This document shows, one piece after another, positions 1 to 5,344 of a stretch of DNA of 6,645 bases. The notes beneath the pieces were generated by a model. The model did not search any database. It was not told the DNA's origin and saw only the letters and a program-made list of their open reading frames with translations. The stretch comes from Nitrosomonadales bacterium (lineage in GTDB: Bacteria; Pseudomonadota; Gammaproteobacteria; Burkholderiales; Gallionellaceae), in assembly GCA_003235435.1 (NCBI GenBank), contig QJWF01000110.1, positions 1 to 6,645 of the forward strand. Direction: 5' to 3'. A program made the translations under genes and the position numbers. Numbering within the stretch: position 1 is the first letter of the stretch; every line of letters starts with the position of its first letter.

Positions 1-1
1 G

Positions 2-121
2 CCAGCGGGAGAGATCATGCGGCAACAAAAGATCGCGCTGGAATGCGGGGACTACCTCGAATTGCGGCCTCACTTACATAACACAGACGGATTCTTTGCT
101 GCGGTATTGGAACGAATTTAA
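2..121 (+). CDS. RsmB/NOP-family RNA (cytosine-5) methyltransferase, C-terminal fragment
   Basis: An open frame enters from the left edge and stops at TAA 119-121. It encodes the last 39 or so residues of a protein whose start lies outside the window. The visible end reads CGDYLELRPHLHNTDGFFAAVLERI. The pattern P-x-x-H-x-x-D-G-F-F-x-A at the extreme C-terminus is the closing strand of the SAM-binding methyltransferase domain in RsmB/NOP (Sun/NOL1/NOP2) rRNA m5C methyltransferases. The catalytic cysteines and SAM motifs are not in view, so I cannot say whether this is RsmB itself or a paralogue. A 78-base gap separates it from the desaturase gene on the same strand. No terminator is evident in that gap, so read-through into the desaturase gene is possible. 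Family assignment rests on the tail motif alone. Confidence 0.68.
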   Translation, partial: PAGEIMRQQKIALECGDYLELRPHLHNTDGFFAAVLERI

Positions 122-188
122 CAACGGCGGCACCTTTGCTTCTATACAATGCAATATTAGTGTTATTGTTTTACATTTGGCAGCACCC

Positions 189-195
189 AAGGAGG
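189..195 (+). promoter_or_regulatory. Shine-Dalgarno site of the desaturase gene
   Basis: AAGGAGG, a full-strength ribosome binding site, lies four bases before the ATG at 200. It fixes the desaturase start and argues against the out-of-frame ATG at 96. I found no convincing sigma-70 promoter in the 122-188 gap. That stretch is AT-rich and has only poor -10-like hexamers (TATACA at 143-148, TATTAG at 155-160) without matching -35 boxes. Confidence 0.85.
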
Positions 196-199
196 TTGC

Positions 200-1396
200 A
201 TGTTTTCAGATCTACCCGTTATTTTGTCTTCCGGCATGTTTGATTTGCCTTGGTGGGGCTATGTACTTTCCACCCTGGCGCTCACCCATGTCACCATCGC
301 ATCGGTGACCATATACCTTCATCGCCACCAGTCTCATCACGCGCTGGAACTGCACCCAATCGCAAGCCATTTCTTCCGTTTCTGGCTATGGCTGACTACC
401 GGAATTGTGACCAAGGAATGGGCATCCATCCACCGCAAGCATCATGCAAAATGCGAGACCACCGATGACCCGCACAGCCCGCAGATACTGGGCATCAGAA
501 AAGTTCTGCTTGAGGGGGCCGAACTGTATCGCAAGGAAGCCAGGAACCCCGAAACACTGGAAAAGTATGGTCGCCACACACCGGACGACTGGCTGGAACA
601 TAACCTTTATTCCAGGCACAGCATGCTTGGCATCATGCTCATGCTGATCATCGACCTATTGATGTTCGGAGCGATCGGCATGACAGTCTGGGCGGTACAA
701 ATGGCCTGGATACCTGTCACGGCTGCCGGAATCATCAACGGAGCGGGGCATTACTGGGGCTATCGCAATTTCCAGCCCGCTGATGCATCCACCAATCTCC
801 TGCCATGGGGTATCCTGATAGGCGGCGAGGAGTTGCACAACAATCACCACACCTATATCGGTTCCGCCAAGCTCTCCTGCAAATGGTATGAATTCGACAT
901 CGGCTGGCTGTACATCCGCTGCCTGGAAATTCTGGGACTGGCTGAAGTAAAGAAGGTCGCCCCGAAAGTGCGTCTTGACAACGCAAAAACGGAATGCGAT
1001 GTCGATACAGTGCGGGCGGTACTGGCCAATCGCTACGAAGTTCTGGCGAAATATGCCAAGTTGCTGCAAAGAACTTATCTGGAGGAAATAGCTCAGCTAA
1101 AGCAGCGTATCCCCGACCTTGGAAAACTTGACATCAAACGCGCCAAGCACTGGCTGCAAATCGAAGTGGACAAACTGAACGAGCGTGAAAAATTGAAGTT
1201 GGGCCTTGTCATACAGACCTGTCAGAACCTGAACATCGTCTACACTTTGCGCCAGGATCTAGTGGCAATCTGGCATCGCTCCACCGCGACCAAGGAACAG
1301 ATGGTGAAAGAGCTTGAGGACTGGTGCCATCGCGCCGAAGCCAGTGGAATAGAGGCACTGCAAAAATTCTCCAGACGTTTACGCTGCTACGCCTGA
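200..1396 (+). CDS. Membrane fatty acid desaturase (acyl-CoA delta-9 type) with C-terminal helical extension
   Basis: This encodes a 398-residue di-iron integral membrane desaturase, expected to introduce a cis double bond (probably delta-9) into acyl chains at the cytoplasmic membrane and so adjust fluidity. All histidine clusters of the family are visible: H41-R-H-Q-S-H46-H47, H78-R-K-H81-H82 and H213-N-N-H216-H217. There is also the extra ligand-type histidine H184 in GAGHYWG. Hydrophobic segments lie around residues 17-40, 54-72 and 140-180. After about residue 240 the protein continues for roughly 150 residues as a charged, mostly helical region ending in WCHRAEASGIEALQKFSRRL, beyond the classical catalytic core. 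Similar long C-termini occur, from memory, in betaproteobacterial desaturases, so I do not read this as a local fusion. The start is set by the AAGGAGG at 189-195, and a strong terminator follows 23 bases after the stop. Electron donor and exact regioselectivity cannot be read from sequence. Confidence 0.93.
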   Translation: MFSDLPVILSSGMFDLPWWGYVLSTLALTHVTIASVTIYLHRHQSHHALELHPIASHFFRFWLWLTTGIVTKEWASIHRKHHAKCETTDDPHSPQILGIRKVLLEGAELYRKEARNPETLEKYGRHTPDDWLEHNLYSRHSMLGIMLMLIIDLLMFGAIGMTVWAVQMAWIPVTAAGIINGAGHYWGYRNFQPADASTNLLPWGILIGGEELHNNHHTYIGSAKLSCKWYEFDIGWLYIRCLEILGLAEVKKVAPKVRLDNAKTECDVDTVRAVLANRYEVLAKYAKLLQRTYLEEIAQLKQRIPDLGKLDIKRAKHWLQIEVDKLNEREKLKLGLVIQTCQNLNIVYTLRQDLVAIWHRSTATKEQMVKELEDWCHRAEASGIEALQKFSRRLRCYA

Positions 1397-1419
1397 GTAT
1401 TGCAGACTCACCAATAAAC

Positions 1420-1452
1420 AAGGCCGGTTGCGTTTGCAACCGGCCTTTTTTT
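1420..1452 (+). terminator. Rho-independent terminator, probably bidirectional
   Basis: A perfect 12-bp stem pairs AAGGCCGGTTGC (1420-1431) with GCAACCGGCCTT (1436-1447) around a four-base GTTT loop. A run of seven T (1446-1452) completes a textbook intrinsic terminator for the desaturase gene. On the minus strand the same stem is followed by TTGTTTATT, a weaker U-rich tail. It lies about 40 bases past the cytochrome stop codon, so it plausibly ends the convergent htpG transcript too. Confidence 0.93.
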
Positions 1453-1493
1453 GACCCTGTAGAACCCCACTATCGGAATTTTCCGCGCGCTAT

Positions 1494-1781
1494 TCAGCTA
1501 GGACTTTGTAGATACCCGATGATCGCTTCACGTTCTTGAGCCGTTGGCACTTTTCTCCTGTTTGCTTGCATAAGACCTTCCATACGCGTTACAACATCAG
1601 GCCATGCTGACGGTTCGTGTCGGGATGAGTCGGGCATCTTATGGCATTGTGTGCAAAAGATCCTGGCTTCGCGATAACCCGGTATCTTCTGACGCTTCGC
1701 CAGCTCCTCACGCGGATCCTCACCTTTGCCGCATCCGCTGAGGAACACTGCAAGAAACATCGCTAGGATAGTTACCTTCAT
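1494..1781 (-). CDS. Small monoheme cytochrome c lipoprotein
   Basis: This is a 95-residue protein. An N-terminal signal (positively charged K2, hydrophobic stretch 4-14) ends in the lipobox L14-S-G-C17, predicting export, lipid attachment at C17 and anchoring in the envelope. The mature part has one heme c attachment site, C43-T-Q-C46-H47, in the order expected for a class I cytochrome c. It is followed by W60-P-D-V-V-x-R-M67 and a C-terminal helix E83-REAIIGYLQ, which packs on the heme in this fold. The axial methionine is probably M67 or M71. At about 78 mature residues it is at the short end for monoheme cytochromes. The likely role is periplasmic electron transfer, partner unknown. It sits 76 bases downstream of the frnE-like gene in the same direction with no terminator between them, so it may be the last gene of the htpG transcript. 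The Shine-Dalgarno is weak (GGAAA six bases before the ATG). Confidence 0.85.
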   Translation of the reverse strand: MKVTILAMFLAVFLSGCGKGEDPREELAKRQKIPGYREARIFCTQCHKMPDSSRHEPSAWPDVVTRMEGLMQANRRKVPTAQEREAIIGYLQSPS

Positions 1782-1857
1782 TAGATTTTCCAGATGGTAT
1801 TGAAATTGAGTGGGTTTGTGTTGCCGAACAGCAATTAGTTCAATTCAGGACTCGCTT

Positions 1858-2505
1858 TTATTGCATCACGGCGATTTCACTTAGGACTTGCGCGTAAATA
1901 CCGGCAGGTTGCGCGCCCCGGATCAGTTGGCGTTCATTGACGATGACCGAAGGCACGGCATTGACGCCGGCATCGATGTAGTAGCGCTCGCGTTCCCTGA
2001 CTTCATGAGCATATTCACCTGACGACAGGATATCGCGGGTACGGGTCGCGTTCAATCCTGCTTTTTCTGCCACTTCGGTCAGAATCTCATGGTCTGAGGG
2101 ATCTTCACCATCGGTAAAATAAGCCTTGAAGAGCGCATGTTTAAGCGCCAGCTGGCCGCCTTCCAATCCTGCCCAATACAGAAGCCTGTGCGCATCGAAC
2201 GTGTTGTAGATGCGGCTGCGCTTGCCAATACCGAATTCAAAACCTACCTCTTCTCCCCGCACCCGCATCGCCTCGGTATTCTGCTCGTACTGTTCACGCG
2301 TCAGACCGTATTTCTTCATCAGGTGCTCGCTGATCTCCTGTCCCTTCGCAGGCATGTTCGGATTGAGTTCGAAAGGCTGAAAACGGATATCCGCCTTCAC
2401 CTTGTCACCCAACTGAACAAGTGCAGCTTCCAGAGACCGCAAACCGACCGCACACCATGGGCAGGAAACATCGGAAACAAAATCTATTGTAATACTGGTA
2501 TTCAT
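1858..2505 (-). CDS. FrnE-like DsbA-family dithiol oxidoreductase
   Basis: This is a 215-residue thioredoxin-fold protein of the DsbA/2-hydroxychromene-2-carboxylate isomerase superfamily, FrnE branch. The first strand (ITIDFVSDVS) leads directly into the redox motif C15-P-W-C18. A large helical insertion follows, and the cis-proline loop V-P185-S-V-I-V precedes GAQP near 197-200, all in the expected order. These two cysteines are the only ones in the protein. There is no signal peptide, so it should act in the cytoplasm, probably as a thiol-disulfide oxidoreductase or isomerase of unknown substrate. I start at the ATG at 2505, which has AGGGG four bases upstream. A GTG at 2535 would add ten residues but has no ribosome binding site and spoils the usual N-terminus. 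The gene follows htpG after 54 bases without a terminator, which suggests co-transcription and a stress-related role. It could be labelled simply DsbA family oxidoreductase. Confidence 0.88.
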   Translation of the reverse strand: MNTSITIDFVSDVSCPWCAVGLRSLEAALVQLGDKVKADIRFQPFELNPNMPAKGQEISEHLMKKYGLTREQYEQNTEAMRVRGEEVGFEFGIGKRSRIYNTFDAHRLLYWAGLEGGQLALKHALFKAYFTDGEDPSDHEILTEVAEKAGLNATRTRDILSSGEYAHEVRERERYYIDAGVNAVPSVIVNERQLIRGAQPAGIYAQVLSEIAVMQ

Positions 2506-2509
2506 GTTG

Positions 2510-2514
2510 CCCCT
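2510..2514 (-). promoter_or_regulatory. Shine-Dalgarno site deciding the frnE-like start
   Basis: On the minus strand AGGGG lies four bases before the ATG at 2505-2503. Neither the in-frame ATG at 2526 nor the GTG at 2535 has a purine-rich site at proper distance. The 215-residue form is therefore preferred over 222- or 225-residue versions. Confidence 0.7.
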
Positions 2515-2559
2515 GATCTGATTCATGGGTAACACGGCATGCCTGCAAGTATTAGGCTG

Positions 2560-4464
2560 TTAATTCGCCCGCATTTCAAGCATCAGTTGGTTGACCCGCT
2601 TGACGAATCCGGCCGGATCATCCAGTTGCCCGCCCTCTGCAAGCAATGCCTGGTCAAAAAGTACTGCAGCCCAGTCGTCAAAGTATTTCTGTTCATCCTT
2701 CAGTCTTACCACGACCGGATGGTCCGTATTAATCTCCAAAATGGGTTTTGTTGCTGGGATCTTCTGCCCGGCAGCCTTGAGCATGCGTGCCATGTTGGCA
2801 CCGATATCATGTTCATCCGCAACCAGACAAGCAGGTGAATCGGTCAGGCGGTGAGTCACTCGGACTTCCTTGACGCGTTCAGCCAGGCTTGCCTTGATCT
2901 TTTCAGTCAATTCCTTGTGGTTGCTGGCCTGTTTCTCCTGCTCTTGTTTTTCGGCTTCGTCCTCAAGTTTACCCAGATCAAGTCCGCCCTTGGCCACCGA
3001 GACCAGTTGCTTGCCTTCGAATTCAGGCAATGAACCTACCACCCACTCGTCAACACGGGCTGAAAGCAACAATACTTCGATTCCCTTCTTGCGGAAAACT
3101 TCCAAATGCGGGCTGTTTCGCGCGGCATTGAACGAGTCGGCAGTGATGTAGTAGATCTTGTCCTGCCCCTCTTTCATCCGTCCGATGTAATCCGCCAGAG
3201 ATGTTGTTTCTTCCGCAGTATCCTCATGGGTAGACGCAAAACGTAGCAATCCGGCTATCTTGGCCTGATTGGCAAAATCCTGCCCTACCCCCTCTTTCAG
3301 AACCAGGCCGAACTCCGTCCAGAATTTGGCGTATTTATCCTTGTCGTTTGAAGCCATATCTTCAAGCAGACCGAGTATTTTCTTGGTGCATCCAGAGCGC
3401 ATCGCCTCGATGTCTTTTGATTCCTGAAGGATCTCACGCGACACATTCAGCGGCAAATCATTGGTGTCGACGATACCACGGACAAAACGCAGATATGAAG
3501 GAAGCAGCTGTTCGGCATCGTCCATGATGAATACGCGGCGCACGTAAAGTTTTATTCCATGACGGGCCTTGATATCCCAAAGATCAAAGGGCGCATGTGA
3601 AGGAATATAGAGAAGTTGAGTGTATTCCTGACGGCCTTCCACCTTGGCATGTGTCCATGCAAGCGGGTCTTCATAATCATGACCTACATGTTTGTAAAAC
3701 GCATTGTATTCGTCGTCAGAAATATCGCTCTTCGGCCGTGCCCACAGTGCGGAAGCCTGATTGACTGTTTCATCCTCTTCCGTGATCACTTGATTGCCGT
3801 CTTTCCATTCCTCCTTCTTCATCAGGATAGGCTGTACGATATGATCGGAATATTTGTGGATTATGGAGCGCAGTCTGTGGCCATTCAGCAGGTCGTCCTG
3901 TTCTGGTCGCAGATGCAAAGTCACTTCGGTGCCTCGAATGTCCTTTTCCATCATCTCAATGGTGAATTCTCCGCCGCCGTCTGATTCCCAACGCACACCT
4001 TGATCGGCGCTTTCGCCGGCACGTCTTGTCTCGACTTTAACCTTGTCTGCCACAATAAAAGCGGAATAGAAGCCTACTCCGAACTGGCCAATCAGGCTGG
4101 CATCCTTTTGTTGATCGCCACTCAGCTGGGAGAAAAATTCCCTGGTACCGGATTTCGCGATCGTGCCGAGATTATTGACAACCTCTTCCCGGTTCATGCC
4201 GATACCGTTATCGCTGACGGTTAATGTCCTTGCTTTTTTGTCATAGGTGATGCGGATCTGCAATTCGGAATCTGTTTCAAATAGAGCTGCGTTGTGCAAT
4301 GCTTCGAAGCGCAGTTTATCGCAGGCGTCGGACGCATTTGAAACCAGCTCGCGCAAAAAGATCTCGCTATTCGAATACAGCGAGTGGATCATCAATTGCA
4401 ATAGCTGTTTGACTTCTGTTTGAAAACCCAGAGTTTCGCGGTTTGTTGTGGCGCTTTCAGTCAT
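2560..4464 (-). CDS. htpG: Molecular chaperone HtpG (bacterial Hsp90)
   Basis: This is a complete 634-residue bacterial Hsp90, close to the 624 residues of the E. coli protein. The ATP-dependent chaperone acts as a cytosolic dimer that remodels client proteins, often with DnaK. The N-terminal GHKL ATPase domain shows S33-E-I-F-L-R-E39-L-V-S-N43-A-S-D-A-C-D (E39 the catalytic base, N43 binding Mg/ATP), D85-N-G-I-G-M90, and the glycine-rich lid segment G126[10 protein letters not shown]136. The middle domain carries LPLNVSR343-EILQ, whose arginine contacts the ATP gamma-phosphate in Hsp90s. The eukaryotic acidic linker and MEEVD tail are absent, as expected, and the protein ends in the dimerisation domain. 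No frameshift or missing key residue was seen. The ATG at 4464 is preceded by AAGGGGG four bases upstream (4469-4475). A heat-shock promoter lies just beyond, and the frnE-like gene follows after 54 bases. Confidence 0.98.
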   Translation of the reverse strand: MTESATTNRETLGFQTEVKQLLQLMIHSLYSNSEIFLRELVSNASDACDKLRFEALHNAALFETDSELQIRITYDKKARTLTVSDNGIGMNREEVVNNLGTIAKSGTREFFSQLSGDQQKDASLIGQFGVGFYSAFIVADKVKVETRRAGESADQGVRWESDGGGEFTIEMMEKDIRGTEVTLHLRPEQDDLLNGHRLRSIIHKYSDHIVQPILMKKEEWKDGNQVITEEDETVNQASALWARPKSDISDDEYNAFYKHVGHDYEDPLAWTHAKVEGRQEYTQLLYIPSHAPFDLWDIKARHGIKLYVRRVFIMDDAEQLLPSYLRFVRGIVDTNDLPLNVSREILQESKDIEAMRSGCTKKILGLLEDMASNDKDKYAKFWTEFGLVLKEGVGQDFANQAKIAGLLRFASTHEDTAEETTSLADYIGRMKEGQDKIYYITADSFNAARNSPHLEVFRKKGIEVLLLSARVDEWVVGSLPEFEGKQLVSVAKGGLDLGKLEDEAEKQEQEKQASNHKELTEKIKASLAERVKEVRVTHRLTDSPACLVADEHDIGANMARMLKAAGQKIPATKPILEINTDHPVVVRLKDEQKYFDDWAAVLFDQALLAEGGQLDDPAGFVKRVNQLMLEMRAN

Positions 4465-4499
4465 CTTTCCCCCTTGGAATATAAATTACGGGCGAGAGG

Positions 4500-4528
4500 T
4501 AAATGGAGGCAGATTTGCATATTTCAAG
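4500..4528 (-). promoter_or_regulatory. Sigma-32 (RpoH) heat-shock promoter of htpG
   Basis: Read on the minus strand, CTTGAAA (4528-4522) is an exact match to the sigma-32 -35 element. After 13 bases comes CTCCATTTA (4508-4500), which differs from the consensus CCCCATNTA at one base. The spacing is within the range known for sigma-32. Transcription should start near 4490-4494, giving a leader of under 30 bases that contains the AAGGGGG ribosome binding site. Position directly in front of a classic heat-shock gene supports the call. No good sigma-70 promoter was seen nearby. Confidence 0.85.
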
Positions 4529-4545
4529 GGGTATTCGTCTGCCTC
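4506..4545. repeat. 8-bp inverted repeat overlapping the htpG promoter
   Basis: GAGGCAGA (4506-4513) and TCTGCCTC (4538-4545) are perfect inverted arms separated by 24 bases. The left arm touches the sigma-32 -10 element and the spacer, and the -35 element lies between the arms. It could be a regulator binding site or chance. It does not match the CIRCE operator of HrcA (TTAGCACTC-N9-GAGTGCTAA). Confidence 0.4.
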
Positions 4546-4610
4546 GTTTTCGGTTCCGGGAGGAGAAATTTTTCGCATTTTCTCGGTGCTGGGGGTTCCC
4601 AAATGTACTA

Positions 4611-4650
4611 AACCCCGCTCTCCGGCATGGATGCACCGAATGGCGGGGTT
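4611..4650 (-). terminator. Nested 40-base hairpin, possible terminator of the vWA operon
   Basis: Outer arms AACCCCGC and GCGGGGTT (8 bp) enclose a symmetric two-base internal loop (CA/GA) and a second stem TTCGG/CCGGA (one T-G wobble), with a ten-base apical loop. It lies 31 bases past the stop of the vWA lipoprotein gene. On the minus strand the stem is followed by TTTAGTACATTT, only a weak U-tract. It could therefore be an inefficient terminator or a 3' stabilising structure rather than a classical one. The hairpin separates this operon from the htpG promoter. Confidence 0.5.
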
Positions 4651-4654
4651 GTAT

Positions 4655-4677
4655 AGGCCAACCGAAGAAAGTGGCCT
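4655..4677 (-). other. Small hairpin just after the vWA gene stop
   Basis: Perfect 6-bp arms AGGCCA (4655-4660) and TGGCCT (4672-4677) flank an 11-base loop, beginning four bases beyond the vWA stop codon. With the larger hairpin at 4611-4650 it makes a tandem of structures in the 3' untranslated region. No T-run follows, so alone it is not an intrinsic terminator. It may protect the mRNA end or be incidental. Confidence 0.35.
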
Positions 4678-4681
4678 GCTG

Positions 4682-5344
4682 TCAGCGGGTTTTCAGGATG
4701 GATTCCATATTATTCTCAAGGTCGTTCACCACTTCCCAATCGGTGGCTCCTGCTTTGCGCACCCTCGATTCCCAGTTAGCCAAACGGTCGAGGTATATAC
4801 GTGGATCGGCATTGTCTGTATGCAGCTTGGTCACGTTCAATGCCACGATACGGATTCCATCGAGCTTGATCGGGAAGTCGCGAATCGTTCCCTTGCCCAG
4901 CTCTTCTTGCATGTCGGAGAAGATGACGATGGTCTTGTTGCCGGCCCTGGTCTCGTTAAGGTATTCCGCACCCTGTATCAAGCCCCCGGTGATGTCGGTA
5001 TAAGCGCTGCCTTTGACTTCCTTTGAAAACGCATCGATCTTGGATTTGAAGGCGCGCTTTTGCTGTGTTGCTTGTGACGGGCGTTTGTCGAATGTGACCT
5101 TGGCGATGATGTCTTTTTCCGTGAAACTGCGTGTCTCCACCTTGGCCACCGCAAGGGAATCTCCAGGATTCAGGGTTGCCAGCAGATAATTGATGATCTT
5201 GGCTGCCTTGTTCATTTCCTGTGCGTACGTTCCCGATGTATCCACCAGCATATATACACCCTGGCTGTGCATACGGCTGTCGCCACAGGCACTGACAAAC
5301 ATGATGCCGAGCAGCATGATCAAGAAAGACAGATATCCTTTCAT
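4682..5344 (-). CDS. von Willebrand factor A (vWA) domain lipoprotein
   Basis: This is a 220-residue exported lipoprotein. Signal: K2, hydrophobic core 4-17, lipobox V17-S-A-C20, with C20 the lipidation site followed by Gly-Asp. The rest is one vWA (Rossmann-like) domain. Strand one, GVYMLV, runs into the metal-ion-dependent adhesion site D35-T-S37-G-T39. T116-D117-I-T-G-G-L supplies the second MIDAS loop, and F142-S-D144 after strand IVIF the third. The second serine of the usual D-x-S-x-S is replaced by Thr, which is tolerated for metal binding. These proteins usually bind a partner protein through the metal. The ATG overlaps the stop of the upstream membrane-protein gene by four bases (ATGA), with its own AAGGA eight bases upstream (5353-5357). 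This indicates translational coupling and probably a shared complex. Specific function unknown. Confidence 0.85.
   Translation of the reverse strand: MKGYLSFLIMLLGIMFVSACGDSRMHSQGVYMLVDTSGTYAQEMNKAAKIINYLLATLNPGDSLAVAKVETRSFTEKDIIAKVTFDKRPSQATQQKRAFKSKIDAFSKEVKGSAYTDITGGLIQGAEYLNETRAGNKTIVIFSDMQEELGKGTIRDFPIKLDGIRIVALNVTKLHTDNADPRIYLDRLANWESRVRKAGATDWEVVNDLENNMESILKTR

Noticed and set aside
122..188. Sigma-70 promoter for the desaturase gene
   Set aside because: TATACA (143-148) and TATTAG (155-160) could serve as -10 boxes, but no acceptable -35 sits 16-18 bases upstream of either. Too weak to annotate.
96..308. 70-residue plus-strand reading frame
   Set aside because: It overlaps the methyltransferase tail and the desaturase start in another frame, has no ribosome binding site, and resembles no known protein.
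656..1069. 137-residue minus-strand frame inside the desaturase gene
   Set aside because: It is a shadow frame. The plus strand carries all conserved histidine boxes across the same bases.
1782..1857. Terminator between the frnE-like and cytochrome genes
   Set aside because: Only a 4-5 bp stem (ATTGC/GCAA) without a T-run is visible, not enough to call a terminator.
2506..2535. Longer frnE-like protein starting at GTG 2535 or ATG 2526
   Set aside because: No ribosome binding site at these codons. The ATG at 2505 has AGGGG upstream and gives the normal family N-terminus one strand before CPWC.
3616..3984. Plus-strand frames inside htpG (also 2539-2838, 2851-3151, 4000-4224)
   Set aside because: They are shadows opposite a fully conserved htpG coding sequence with no independent start signals.
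4465..4500. Sigma-70 promoter using TATATT close to the htpG start
   Set aside because: The only -35-like hexamer is 14 bases away, and the site would overlap the ribosome binding region. The sigma-32 boxes are far better.
4448..5026. 192-residue plus-strand frame, and a 166-residue one at 4503-5003
   Set aside because: Both are antisense to the vWA gene and the htpG promoter region, with unnatural composition and no family signal. The minus-strand gene explains the open frames.
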